A stretch of 64,000 nt of DNA from Clostridium sp. C2-6-12 (GTDB taxonomy: Bacteria; Bacillota; Clostridia; Clostridiales; Clostridiaceae): positions 17,372-81,371 of the forward strand of contig NZ_JAABNP010000028.1 in assembly GCF_009928485.1 (NCBI RefSeq). Direction: 5' to 3'. The translations under genes were made by a program, and so were the position numbers. Below are positions 16,227 to 24,819 of this stretch, piece by piece. The first letter of the stretch is position 1. Each line of letters opens with the position of its first letter. The notes below the pieces were generated by a model. That model was not told the origin of the DNA and ran no database searches. It saw only the letters and a list, made by a program, of their open reading frames with translations.

Positions 16227-18621
16227 AGAATATATAAAAGACAACATTTTGATTTTTGATGGAGCAATGGGGACTATACTTCAAAAGAAAGGCTTAAAGC
16301 TTGGTGAAAATCCAGAAGTTTTGAATTTAAAGGAACCCAATATAATAGAAGAAATTCATAGAGAATATATAGAAAGTGGAGCTAATGTAATATCTACAAA
16401 TACATTTGGAGCTAATGAGCTAAAATTAAAGCTTTGTAATTTAGAAGTTGAAGAGGTTGTTGATTCAGCAATACAAATAGCTAAAAAAGCAAAAGGAAGC
16501 AGTAATACATATATTGCATTAGATATAGGACCTATAGGAGAATTATTAGAGCCTATGGGAACATTGAGCTTTGACAGAGCTTATGAAATCTTTAAACGTC
16601 AAGTGGTTCAAGGAAGTAAGTCAGGTGCAGATATAATTTTACTTGAAACAATGACAGATTTATATGAGCTTAAGGCAGCAGTGCTTGCAGCAAAGGAAAA
16701 CTCTGATTTACCTGTATTTGCTACAATGACTTTTGAAGAAAATTTAAGAACATTTACAGGCTGCTCTCCAGAAGCTATGGTACTTGTTTTAGAAGGCCTT
16801 GGAGTAGATGCTCTTGGAGTTAATTGTTCACTTGGACCAAAACAATTAAAGCCTATAATTGAAGAAATATGCAGTTTAGCTCATATTCCAGTAATGGTTC
16901 AGCCTAATGCAGGTCTTCCAACCTTATCAATAGGAAATGAAACAAAATACGATGTTACAAAAGAAGAATTTGCCGATACTTTATGCAGCTTTATTAATTC
17001 AGGTGTTAGAGTAATTGGAGGCTGCTGTGGTACAAATCCAGATTATATAAGAGAGTTGGCTGACAGAGTAAAAGATAAAAAGCTTGAGCCTGTAAATAAC
17101 GAAAGTTATGCAGCAATTTGCACACCATCAAAAGTAGTAAGAATAGATGGAGTTAGAATTATTGGTGAAAGAATTAATCCAACTGGTAAGAAATTATTTA
17201 AAGAAGCATTAAAAAATGAAGATTTAGATTATATTTTAAAGCAAGGAATCGAGCAAGTAGAAGCAGGAGCTCCTATTTTAGATGTTAATGTAGGGTTACC
17301 TGAAATTGATGAACCTAAAATGATGCGTAAAGTAATAAAAGAAATTCAAGGAATAATGGATACTCCACTTCAAATAGATTCATCAGATATTAATGCCATA
17401 GAAACAGGTTTAAGATATTATAATGGAAAGCCTATATTGAATTCAGTAAATGGAGAAGAGAAGGTTTTAGATACAATACTTCCATTAGTAAAAAAATATG
17501 GAGCTAGTGTTGTTGGATTAACTTTAGATGATAATGGAATTCCTACTAAAGCTGAACAGAGATTTGCTATAGCAGAAAAGATTGTAAAGAGAGCTGCTGA
17601 ATATGGTATAAAGAAGGAAGATGTTTTTATCGATTGTTTAGTACTTACTGTATCAGCACAACAAGAAGAGGTTCAGGAAACATTAAAAGCTGTAAGAATG
17701 GTAAAGGAAAAATTAGGAGTTAAAACTGTACTTGGAGTTTCAAATATATCTTTTGGGCTTCCAAACAGAGAACTAATAAATGAAACCTTCTTAGCTTTAG
17801 CTCTTGCAAATGGATTGGATATGCCTATAATGAATCCAAATGCAGAAGGAATGATGAGAGTCATACATTCTTATAATGTTTTATATAACCATGATAAGAA
17901 TGCTGAAGTATACATTAGTAATTATGCAAATGTTGATTTAAAGAGTACTGTTACTGTTAAAAATGGCAATAATTCTAATGGCAGTAATGATTCAAATAGT
18001 GAACATGATCTGAAATATATTGTAATAAAAGGTCTAAAAGAGGAAGCTAAACAGGCTACAATAGATCTTTTAGCTGATCATGAAGAACTTGAAATAGTTA
18101 ATAAATATTTAATCCCTGCCTTAGATGAAGTGGGGTATAAATATGAAAAAGGTGAATTGTTCCTGCCTCAATTAATACAGGCTGCTGAAACTGTAAAAAA
18201 TGCTTTTGAGGTATTAAAAGCACAAATAGCTAAGAGTAATTCGAAGTCAATTTCAAAAGGTAAGATTATAGTTGCAACTGTAAAAGGTGATATTCATGAC
18301 ATAGGAAAAAATATAGTTAAGGTTATTTTAGAGAACTATGGCTATGAAATGATAGATTTAGGAAAAGATGTTCCTATTGAAACAGTAGTAGAAGAGGCTA
18401 AAAGGCATAAGGTTTCCTTAATTGGATTAAGTGCTCTTATGACGACTACAGTTAGAAGTATGGAAGAAACCATAAAAGCACTAAAGGAAGATGGCTATAA
18501 AGGTAAAATTTTTGTAGGAGGGGCTGTTGTGACGGCTGATTCTGCAGAAAGAATAGGAGCTGATTTCTATGCTAAGGATGCAAAAGAATCAGTTGAAATA
18601 GCTAAAAAAGTATTAGGATAA
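16216..18621 (+). CDS. metH: Cobalamin-dependent methionine synthase, without activation domain
   Basis: 801 residues from GTG 16216, chosen because gagagggag lies just upstream and the protein then begins VGLKEYIKDNILIFDGAMGT as in the family. Domains: homocysteine-binding barrel with zinc cysteines (VNCSLGP about 217, GGCCGTNPD about 283); pterin-binding barrel starting about 320 (RIIGERINPTGKK); cap helix bundle from about 620; B12 domain with GDIHDIGKN (DxHxxG, cobalt-ligand His) about 690. Methyl moves from methyltetrahydrofolate via cobalamin to homocysteine. A Ser/Asn-rich linker precedes the cap. Under S-box control. Confidence 0.96.
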   Translation: MGLKEYIKDNILIFDGAMGTILQKKGLKLGENPEVLNLKEPNIIEEIHREYIESGANVISTNTFGANELKLKLCNLEVEEVVDSAIQIAKKAKGSSNTYIALDIGPIGELLEPMGTLSFDRAYEIFKRQVVQGSKSGADIILLETMTDLYELKAAVLAAKENSDLPVFATMTFEENLRTFTGCSPEAMVLVLEGLGVDALGVNCSLGPKQLKPIIEEICSLAHIPVMVQPNAGLPTLSIGNETKYDVTKEEFADTLCSFINSGVRVIGGCCGTNPDYIRELADRVKDKKLEPVNNESYAAICTPSKVVRIDGVRIIGERINPTGKKLFKEALKNEDLDYILKQGIEQVEAGAPILDVNVGLPEIDEPKMMRKVIKEIQGIMDTPLQIDSSDINAIETGLRYYNGKPILNSVNGEEKVLDTILPLVKKYGASVVGLTLDDNGIPTKAEQRFAIAEKIVKRAAEYGIKKEDVFIDCLVLTVSAQQEEVQETLKAVRMVKEKLGVKTVLGVSNISFGLPNRELINETFLALALANGLDMPIMNPNAEGMMRVIHSYNVLYNHDKNAEVYISNYANVDLKSTVTVKNGNNSNGSNDSNSEHDLKYIVIKGLKEEAKQATIDLLADHEELEIVNKYLIPALDEVGYKYEKGELFLPQLIQAAETVKNAFEVLKAQIAKSNSKSISKGKIIVATVKGDIHDIGKNIVKVILENYGYEMIDLGKDVPIETVVEEAKRHKVSLIGLSALMTTTVRSMEETIKALKEDGYKGKIFVGGAVVTADSAERIGADFYAKDAKESVEIAKKVLG

Positions 18622-18658
18622 TAGCGTAAAATCTTGTAAGAATAAAATAATATGCTTA

Positions 18659-18690
18659 AGGAAGAGAGTGCGTGAGCATTCTCTTTCTTT
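18659..18690 (+). terminator. Terminator after metH
   Basis: GAAGAGAGTGC (18661) pairs with GCATTCTCTTTC (18676) around a GTGA loop, with one G-T pair, followed by a T-rich run. Confidence 0.65.
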
Positions 18691-18788
18691 ACTGGAATTT
18701 TACAATTTATAGTATTGTGTTATAATAATATTTGGTTTTGGACAAGCAGTATATAGATGCAGTAATTTTTGTAGAAAAGAGGATCAAT

Positions 18789-19949
18789 ATGAAACAGGAA
18801 CGATTACGTGAAATAGATATTTTAAGGGCTATAGCTTTTATTTTTGTTGTAGTTCAGCATACTTTAGGGGGATATTCAAATATTGAAGGGATTCCATATA
18901 ACAGTTATATTGTTATGAAAATAATTTATATAATGGCTACTCCTGCAGTACCAATTTTTCTATTTATAAGTGCAGTTGCATTATTTTATTCACACTCTAA
19001 AAAGTTAGATTATAAAAGTTATTATTTAAAAAGGATAAAATATATACTTATACCATATATAATATGGTCTGCAATAAATATGATAGAACTTGGGAATGAA
19101 GATAGATTCAAAGATTTTGTAACTGAAGTCATTGGAGGAAATGGTGGATTTCATCTTTGGTATATGGGAATGGTAATAAGAATATTTCTATATTTTCCTA
19201 TTATTCTTTGGTTAGTTAAGAAAGTTCATTCGTTGAAAGTTAAGTTTAGAATTGGAATTTTTATTTTATTATCTGGTATTTATTATGAAGTTTTGAAATT
19301 TCAAGGGGATATTTCAGATAATATGGGAAAACTAATATTTGGGATTCCAACAGAGATACAACAAAGAATTATAGATATATCGCCATTGTTTTGGTATTTA
19401 TATTTTTTAATTGGTATTTGTTTTATTTTAAATTATGATTACTTAAAGAAAAAAATTATAAAACACAAAATTATCATTTTAGTAAGCTACGCATTTTTAC
19501 TTTCATATGCTTTTTTTAATGAAATAGGGAAAATTGATTCTATAAAAGGTGCTTATTTGCTATATATGATATTTTCAATAATTGTATTTTACCTAGCAGC
19601 TGTAAAATTGGTAGAAAAAGATATTATTTATAGGATGGTTAAAATTATAGGAGATTATTCATTTGGTGCATATATGGCACACATTATTGTAGTTAATTAT
19701 GTATCAAATCAAATTATTATTGAATTTAATACTAGAAATTATCTGTTCATAGGTACATTAACTTTAATAATAACTGTAATAGTAACTCCTCTACTAATGA
19801 AGATGATAAGTTATATTCCTTTTTCAGAATATTTAACAGGTGCTAAAAGATCTCATTTAAATTTAAAAACAATAGTGGATTATAAAGAAAATTTGGCAGA
19901 AAAAAATATTAAAACAAATTACTTGCTAAAAAAGTTTATAAAGCAATAG
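18789..19949 (+). CDS. Membrane acyltransferase (acyltransferase 3, OafA family)
   Basis: 386 residues from ATG 18789, which has agaggatc upstream; an in-frame ATG at 18732 has no ribosome site. About ten membrane helices. The N-terminus LREIDILRAIAFIFVVVQHT with the catalytic-type His in the first helix is the family hallmark; GFHLWYMGMVIRI near residue 118 and GDYSFGAYMAHIIV near 293 also fit. These enzymes O-acylate cell-surface sugars or lipids using acyl-CoA. The substrate cannot be told. Single gene bounded by terminators. Confidence 0.85.
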   Translation: MKQERLREIDILRAIAFIFVVVQHTLGGYSNIEGIPYNSYIVMKIIYIMATPAVPIFLFISAVALFYSHSKKLDYKSYYLKRIKYILIPYIIWSAINMIELGNEDRFKDFVTEVIGGNGGFHLWYMGMVIRIFLYFPIILWLVKKVHSLKVKFRIGIFILLSGIYYEVLKFQGDISDNMGKLIFGIPTEIQQRIIDISPLFWYLYFLIGICFILNYDYLKKKIIKHKIIILVSYAFLLSYAFFNEIGKIDSIKGAYLLYMIFSIIVFYLAAVKLVEKDIIYRMVKIIGDYSFGAYMAHIIVVNYVSNQIIIEFNTRNYLFIGTLTLIITVIVTPLLMKMISYIPFSEYLTGAKRSHLNLKTIVDYKENLAEKNIKTNYLLKKFIKQ

Positions 19950-19970
19950 AAAGTAATTAAATTAATCTAC

Positions 19971-20027
19971 AAGAGCCCTGAAATAAACGGAGTAATCAAT
20001 ATTTACTTCATTTATTTCAGGGCTCTT
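19971..20027. terminator. Bidirectional terminator between acyltransferase and MBL genes
   Basis: Perfect 17-bp arms AAGAGCCCTGAAATAAA (19971) and TTTATTTCAGGGCTCTT (20011), with T runs on the plus side and A runs on the other, between two convergent genes. Confidence 0.9.
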
Positions 20028-20037
20028 ATTTACAATA

Positions 20038-20844
20038 TTATAATAAATCTATTATATCTAAATCATCAGGCATATAGATTTTACCATTAAACTCTTCTTG
20101 TCCTTCTTTTATGTAAAGCTCTTTTCTGTTTGCTAAATTCTTATCTTCTGTATGATATAAAATAACATTTTTAACATTTAATTCCCTTGCATTTTTACAA
20201 GCATCTTTTGCAGTAGCATGGTGCTTTTCGTAAGGCTTGAATATTTCTTTTTGAGAATAAAGACAAAAAGCTTCATGAAATATATAATCTACATTTTCGC
20301 TGTAAGCTTTTATTGTTTCTCTATAAGGTTCATCACCCAAAAATGTCAAGGATTTGCCATTAGTTAAAATTGTTTTAAATCCATGTTGAAGATCTTTTGT
20401 GCTTTGTATGTTAAAGAATGTTGTAGCTCTATCAAGAATAATTGCAGTAGAACCATCTTTGATTTCATTAAATACAATTCGTGAATCAAATAAATTTAAG
20501 AATTTTTTTTGAAGAACATAAGAACAAATTGTTTTAATTGCATCTATTGAAGTTTTATGACAATAGATATTGAAGCTCCCTGTATATTTACCATTTAATA
20601 TACTTTGAGCAACAGCACGGATTATCCAAACGCTGCCTAATATGTGATCATTATGATTGTGAGAAATAAACATATTATGTATTTGATTAATAGATATATT
20701 TGATTTTTCCAAATTAGTTAAGATAGTATTACCACCACCTGCATCTATAAGAAAATGCTCCTCATCCTTTGATAATGTGAAGCAGGTATTATAACATTTT
20801 GTAACCATTGCAGAGCCAGTGCCGAGTATATGTACTTTTTCCAT
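20038..20844 (-). CDS. MBL-fold metallo-hydrolase (RNase Z/ElaC-like)
   Basis: 268 residues from ATG 20844 (MEKVHILGTGSAMV), preceded by aggagatg; a longer reading frame reaches 20880 without support. Metal ligands: FISHNHNDHILG (HxHxDH, about residue 62), a His near DEPYRETIKAYSENVDYIFHEAF (about 190), and YEKHHATAKDACKNA then VILYHTE (His about 245). The FHEAF and HHATAKDA features are typical of RNase Z-like members. Possible tRNA 3' processing or another phosphodiesterase role; it is shorter than classical RNase Z (about 300) so the substrate stays open. Confidence 0.8.
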   Translation of the reverse strand: MEKVHILGTGSAMVTKCYNTCFTLSKDEEHFLIDAGGGNTILTNLEKSNISINQIHNMFISHNHNDHILGSVWIIRAVAQSILNGKYTGSFNIYCHKTSIDAIKTICSYVLQKKFLNLFDSRIVFNEIKDGSTAIILDRATTFFNIQSTKDLQHGFKTILTNGKSLTFLGDEPYRETIKAYSENVDYIFHEAFCLYSQKEIFKPYEKHHATAKDACKNARELNVKNVILYHTEDKNLANRKELYIKEGQEEFNGKIYMPDDLDIIDLL

Positions 20845-21105
20845 ATTTACATCTCCTATTGTATAAAAAATATTTTTCAAATTAAAACCGAAAATTGTAT
20901 ATGTAGAGCATAAAATTTTTATAAAAACAAATTATATTATAAAAGGTATATAGAATAATTACAACAACATAACAATATTTCATTATGATTAAATTCTTTA
21001 ATTTAGTACATTATAACTTAGTAAGTTGCGTAAAGTTTAAATTCCATGAAGGCATTACTTCTTAATATGAATAAATATCCAATATAAAAAAATATAAAGA
21101 TATTT

Positions 21106-21142
21106 ACTTGTGAGTATATATAAGATATACTTGTGTATATAC
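21106..21142 (+). promoter_or_regulatory. Tandem repeat upstream of niacin transporter gene, candidate operator
   Basis: ACTTGTGAGTATATA (21106-21120) is followed 23 bases on by ACTTGTGTATATA (21129). The pair sits 30 to 65 bases before the ECF S-component start. In Firmicutes such genes are often controlled by NiaR; I infer a repressor site but do not see a proven NiaR consensus. Confidence 0.35.
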
Positions 21143-21171
21143 AGTTAAAGTTTAAGGAGGAAATAACTAAA

Positions 21172-21729
21172 ATGAATAATAAAATAAAACAAATGGTATA
21201 TGCAGGATTGCTTACTGCGCTTGCAATAATAATTCCTATTCAATTTGGATTTTTAAAAATTATAATTCCGCCTTTTACAGCTACACTAGCAGCACATGTA
21301 CCAATGATGTTAGCGATGTTAATATCGCCAGTAGTGGCAGTTGTAGTTGGGGTTGGATCTACGATTGGATTTCTAATATCGGGAACACCTGCACCAGTAG
21401 TAGCTAGAGCTGCAACTCATATTGTTGTAGGATATGTGGGAGCACGTATTATTATGAGTAATCAAAGCTACATAAAAGCGGCTATTATTACAGCTCCAAT
21501 TCATGGTATATTAGAGATGTTGGTAGTGATACCATTTATAGGATTTAATGTGTATCAATTGCTTATTGTAACAGCAGTAGGAAGTATGCTCCATCATGCT
21601 GTTGACAGCACAATAGCTTATGCAATAGTTAAAGCAGTAGCAAAAGCAAGAAATAAAGATATTTATAATGTTTTTGGTGAATTTAAAAGTGAAAATCAAG
21701 GTTTATTAGTTGAAAATTCTAAAATCTAA
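21172..21729 (+). CDS. niaX: ECF transporter S component, niacin type
   Basis: 185 residues from ATG 21172 behind aaggagga; the upstream in-frame ATG 21133 lacks a ribosome site. Six membrane helices of an ECF substrate-binding subunit. PPFTATLAAHVPMMLAM at about 30-46 and GFLISGTPAPVVARAATH at about 66 match NiaX proteins, which bind nicotinic acid/nicotinamide and work with the shared EcfAA'T module encoded elsewhere. Followed by a terminator, thus monocistronic. Substrate assignment rests on recalled family resemblance and is moderate. Confidence 0.75.
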   Translation: MNNKIKQMVYAGLLTALAIIIPIQFGFLKIIIPPFTATLAAHVPMMLAMLISPVVAVVVGVGSTIGFLISGTPAPVVARAATHIVVGYVGARIIMSNQSYIKAAIITAPIHGILEMLVVIPFIGFNVYQLLIVTAVGSMLHHAVDSTIAYAIVKAVAKARNKDIYNVFGEFKSENQGLLVENSKI

Positions 21730-21743
21730 TATATTGCAAAGCA

Positions 21744-21784
21744 GAGCTTAATTCTTAAAAAAGATGAATTAAGTTCTTTTTCTG
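21744..21784 (+). terminator. Terminator after the S-component gene
   Basis: CTTAATTC (21747) pairs with GAATTAAG (21766), extended by AGA/TCT, and is followed by TTCTTTTTCTG. Confidence 0.75.
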
Positions 21785-21993
21785 TTTTGAATTAATGGAA
21801 AATGTTAAAAAGATATAGACAAAAATGTTAAATATCATATAATAAGGTTAGAATTAATTTAAAAATTGGTTATAGAAAGTTCGGTTATTGCTTAAATTAA
21901 TTAGAGATCTATAAAGTTAAATGAATTTTAAATAAGCATAAGGCATTTGAAAATAATGTGTCATGCTTAAAATTAAAAAATGAGGTGAACGTT

Positions 21994-22239
21994 TTGGAAG
22001 AAAAAGAGATAATGTCATTTAAAGATGAAGATGGAAATAAGGTTGATTTTGAAGCTATAGCTAAGATTTACTTAGAAGAGCAAGGTTACTTACTATTGTC
22101 ACCACTAGAAGAAGGCTGCGACGATATGTTTGCTTTTAGAATAGATGTTGATGAAAACGGTAATGAAGAATTAAATCTTGTAGAAGATGACAAGGAATTT
22201 GAAGAGATAAAAAAGGAATATAAAAAATTATTATACTAA
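21994..22239 (+). CDS. DUF1292 family protein
   Basis: 81 residues from TTG 21994, 6 bases after gaggtg. Very acidic. The order MSFKDEDGNKVDFEAIA, then YLLLSPLEE, FAFRIDVDENGNEELNLVEDDKEFEEI is that of DUF1292 proteins of Firmicutes, often found near the Holliday-junction resolvase gene ruvX/yrrK. Here the neighbour is another acidic protein and a 6S-type RNA. No catalytic residues seen; function unknown. Confidence 0.75.
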   Translation: MEEKEIMSFKDEDGNKVDFEAIAKIYLEEQGYLLLSPLEEGCDDMFAFRIDVDENGNEELNLVEDDKEFEEIKKEYKKLLY

Positions 22240-22257
22240 TTATAAGAGGTGAAATTT

Positions 22258-22656
22258 ATGAAGAGTTCAGAGATAATAAGCTATTTAGAAGATAATGATT
22301 TAGAAGACATAGAAGAATTAAAACGGAAAAGTGATTATATTGTTTTAAAATTTTACTATGATTTTGATAAAGAAGAAATCAATGCAGCTAAAGCTTATTC
22401 AACTGAAGAAAGTGATTTTGAGCCTGAAAGTGATGAGTGGTATAAGGAATATTATCTTCCATATTTAAAAGATATTGCCGTAGATAATGTTGAATCAATA
22501 TTAGAAGAAATAATGGAAGAATATGAAATTGAAGCTAAATATAAAGAGCTAGGAATGGAAAATGTAGATAGTGATTACTTTAAATTTATAACTATATTTT
22601 CAGAGGATTTAACAGATTTAGAAATGGAAGATATATTAAACGATTACTATGAGTAA
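22258..22656 (+). CDS. Acidic hypothetical protein
   Basis: 132 residues from ATG 22258, 6 bases after agaggtg; GTG 22249 lies inside the ribosome site. About a third Asp/Glu; no membrane segment or Cys pair. It contains SDEWYKEYYLPYLKDIAVDNVE in the middle. I do not recognise a family. It is 18 bases behind the DUF1292 gene, so the two are co-transcribed and may act together. The next feature, the 6S-like RNA, has its own promoter overlapping the end of this transcript unit. Confidence 0.65.
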   Translation: MKSSEIISYLEDNDLEDIEELKRKSDYIVLKFYYDFDKEEINAAKAYSTEESDFEPESDEWYKEYYLPYLKDIAVDNVESILEEIMEEYEIEAKYKELGMENVDSDYFKFITIFSEDLTDLEMEDILNDYYE

Positions 22657-22675
22657 AAGTACCGGTAAAATCCAC

Positions 22676-22703
22676 TTGAAAATATAAAATGTTATGCTAT
22701 AAT
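22676..22703 (+). promoter_or_regulatory. Promoter of the 6S-like RNA gene
   Basis: TTGAAA (22676-22681), a 16-base spacer and TATAAT (22698-22703). The first transcribed base would be about 22710. Confidence 0.75.
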
Positions 22704-22709
22704 ATGATT

Positions 22710-22918
22710 ATAGATTTCCTGAGATGTGCGATAAGCTTATGATATTCAACCTACATTACATTATCGGGATTTACGACAGTATTCATGAATGTCAGGCTTT
22801 ATTTAAATCACATATTGTGATAAAAGAAGGCAGAAGTGGATTGAGTTTAACCCACCTGCGAGGCGCAGGCTTTGAATATATAGGTGAACGGCATGTTGGG
22901 AACTATAATTGAGATCAA
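22710..22918 (+). ncRNA. ssrS: 6S RNA (probable)
   Basis: About 205 bases between a consensus promoter and an intrinsic terminator, not coding in a conserved way. The ends pair: TTTCC...GATGTGC near 22714-22730 with GCATGTT...GGGAA near 22891-22903, giving the long closing stem; the inside offers an extended rod with internal bubbles (TCACATATTGTGA and CCACCTGCGAGGCGCAGG hairpins). Length, rod shape and CCTGAGATGTGC start resemble clostridial 6S RNA, which binds sigma-A RNA polymerase. A sequence comparison was not possible, so the name is likely rather than certain. Confidence 0.65.
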
Positions 22919-22944
22919 CACCTCAGTAATGAGGTGCTTTTTTG
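22918..22944 (+). terminator. Terminator of the 6S-like RNA
   Basis: CACCTCA and TGAGGTG around GTAA, then C and six Ts. The stretch 22945-23153 that follows is AT-rich and shows nothing else I can support. Confidence 0.9.
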
Positions 22945-23153
22945 TTGTATATAAAATAAAAGAATATGAAATTGCAAGCGTGAACTGTACGGTATAGCCT
23001 AAAATGTGGAAATTTATATGAAAAGTAAAAACCTAGCTAAAAATTATTTAACTAGGTTCATTAATGAATAGTAAGTTTTTGGAACTTGATAGTGAATTTG
23101 TGAAATAATCTTAAATCATTTGAATTAATAAAAATAATGTAAAAGAATATATA

Positions 23154-23369
23154 TTAAGCTGCTACTTCGCTGACTGATTTTGAAGCATGTTGTTTGAGGT
23201 CATATGAAGAAAATAATTCTTTTTGATATAAAACAATATACTTGTCCAAATTTTGAGATAAAGTAATCATAAATTTGGTTCTTGGTGAAAAGAATAATAA
23301 TAAAAGGTTAAGCAAGTGCTTTCTAATGAATATATTACATTTTAGTTTCGAAAATACATATTTTTTCAT
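23154..23369 (-). CDS. Spo0E-like sporulation regulatory protein
   Basis: 71 residues from ATG 23369, with a perfect aggaggtg six bases upstream. The core TLSQNLDKYIVLYQK (about residues 37-51) matches the Spo0E-family signature SQxLDxxIxxYQ, and the size suits this family of small aspartyl-phosphate phosphatases, which dephosphorylate Spo0A~P and delay sporulation. The first helix (FIRKHLLNLLLLFF) is more hydrophobic than usual. Two Spo0A-box-like sites lie about 200 bases upstream, between this gene and the divergent DUF896 gene. Family call is based on the signature only. Confidence 0.65.
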   Translation of the reverse strand: MKKYVFSKLKCNIFIRKHLLNLLLLFFSPRTKFMITLSQNLDKYIVLYQKELFSSYDLKQHASKSVSEVAA

Positions 23370-23567
23370 AATCACACCTCCTGCAAATAGGTTTATTTGT
23401 TACTATAAATTTATTATAACCAAGAAAGGAAAAAATGTAAAAATATTTCATATTACAATTAATGACAATAGTTAGCAAAAAGAGTAAATTTACAAGTATA
23501 TAAGATATTATTCTGAATAATAAGTGTCATCTAAAAACACAAATGGATAAAATTTACAGGCGAATCG

Positions 23568-23606
23568 TTCGACACAAATCAAATTAAGTAAATGAAGTAT
23601 GTCGAA
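23568..23606. promoter_or_regulatory. Two inverted Spo0A boxes (candidate)
   Basis: TTCGACA (23568-23574, complement TGTCGAA) and TGTCGAA (23600-23606) both match the 0A-box core TGNCGAA and face each other with a 25-base gap. They sit between the Spo0E-like gene (minus) and the DUF896-hprK operon (plus). Spo0A~P could act on either. The rest of 23376-23676 is AT-rich promoter DNA. Confidence 0.55.
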
Positions 23607-23676
23607 AAAATTCGTATTGATTATATTATTTAAAATGGTAAAATTATTGTTAGATGTATAGAAAGGATGAAAAGTA

Positions 23677-23874
23677 ATGGATGTTCAAAATGCTAAAATA
23701 GAAGATGTTGTAGAAAAAATTAATTCATTATATAGAATTAGTCAAGAAAGAGAATTAACAGTAGAAGAAAAAGAATTACAGGGAAAACTTAGACAAAGAT
23801 ATATAGATAATGTAAAAAGAAATTTTAAGGCACAGTTAGATGGAATTGAATTAAAAAAAGGGAAAAAGGGATGA
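23677..23874 (+). CDS. DUF896 family protein (YnzC-like)
   Basis: 65 residues, ATG behind gaaaggatg. The two-helix hairpin with INSLYRISQERELTVEEKELQ and LRQRYIDNVKRNFKAQLDGI is the DUF896 signature. In Bacillus the related YnzC/SosA-type proteins are small cytoplasmic helical proteins; YnzC function is not established. It is six bases before hprK, so co-transcribed. Candidate Spo0A boxes lie 70-110 bases upstream. Confidence 0.85.
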   Translation: MDVQNAKIEDVVEKINSLYRISQERELTVEEKELQGKLRQRYIDNVKRNFKAQLDGIELKKGKKG

Positions 23875-23880
23875 TAAGAA

Positions 23881-24792
23881 GTGGGCGTTTCAGTTAAGAA
23901 GTTAATAGATGACTTAAATTTAGAAGTTTTAGTAGAAGGTAAAGAAGATGTAGAAATATCCGTTAATGATATAAACAGACCGGGGTTACAGCTGGCTGGA
24001 TTTTACAATTACTTTGCTCCAGAAAGAATACAAGTTATAGGAAAAGCTGAATGGAGTTTCTTAGATTATATGCAAATAGAATTAAGAAAGAAAAGAGTAA
24101 AAAAATATTTCAGCTTTGATATAAATTGTTTAATTATAACAAGAGGTTTAGAGCCTCATCCTGAATTTATTAAGGAAGCCACAAAACATAAAGTTTGGGT
24201 AGTAAGAAGTGATTTAGTAACTACACAATTTATAAGTAAAACTACAATATATTTAGCGGATAAACTTGCACCAGAAACTAGATTGCATGGTGTATTATGT
24301 GACGTTTCTGGTATAGGTATTTTAATTACTGGAGAAAGTGGAATAGGAAAGAGTGAAACAGCATTAGAACTTATTAAGAGAGGTCATAGACTTATTACAG
24401 ATGATGCTGTTGACATTAAAGAAATAGATGGACAGTTAATAGGAAGATCACCTAAGATAACTATTGGTATGCTTGAAGTCAGAGGAATTGGAATTATTGA
24501 TGTAACTACCTTATATGGATTAAGTTCTGTAGTTGAAGAAAAAGAAATAAAATTAGTTATGCACTTTGAACATTGGAAAGATGATAATGACTATGATAGA
24601 CTAGGAATAGACAATGAATATATGAACATATTAGGGGTAAATGTTAAAAAGCTTACTGTTCCTGTTAGACCAGGTAGAAATATTGCTGTAATTATAGAAG
24701 CAGCGGCAGTTAATTATAGACATGCATTAATGTCTAATATTACGCCTGTAGATGTAATAGAAAGCAGAATGAATGATATTAATGAAGCGTAA
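23881..24792 (+). CDS. hprK: HPr kinase/phosphorylase
   Basis: 303 residues, GTG start. The N-terminal domain (VSVKKLIDDLNLEVLVEGKED; RGLEPHPEF about 96) is followed by the kinase domain with P-loop GESGIGKSETALELI at about residue 150, HRLITDDAVDI at about 171, and the signature LEVRGIGIIDVTTLYG at about 199. It phosphorylates HPr on Ser46 and reverses it with phosphate, the signal for CcpA-based carbon catabolite control. This fits the sugar genes and PTS EIIA in the same window. A DUF896 gene precedes, an aminopeptidase follows after 27 bases. Confidence 0.96.
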   Translation: MGVSVKKLIDDLNLEVLVEGKEDVEISVNDINRPGLQLAGFYNYFAPERIQVIGKAEWSFLDYMQIELRKKRVKKYFSFDINCLIITRGLEPHPEFIKEATKHKVWVVRSDLVTTQFISKTTIYLADKLAPETRLHGVLCDVSGIGILITGESGIGKSETALELIKRGHRLITDDAVDIKEIDGQLIGRSPKITIGMLEVRGIGIIDVTTLYGLSSVVEEKEIKLVMHFEHWKDDNDYDRLGIDNEYMNILGVNVKKLTVPVRPGRNIAVIIEAAAVNYRHALMSNITPVDVIESRMNDINEA

Positions 24793-24819
24793 AAGCTTTA
24801 AATAAAAGGAGTGACAGTT

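Noticed and set aside
22724..22912. 62-residue reading frame inside the 6S-like RNA
   Set aside because: No ribosome site; the region has RNA promoter, closing stem and terminator.
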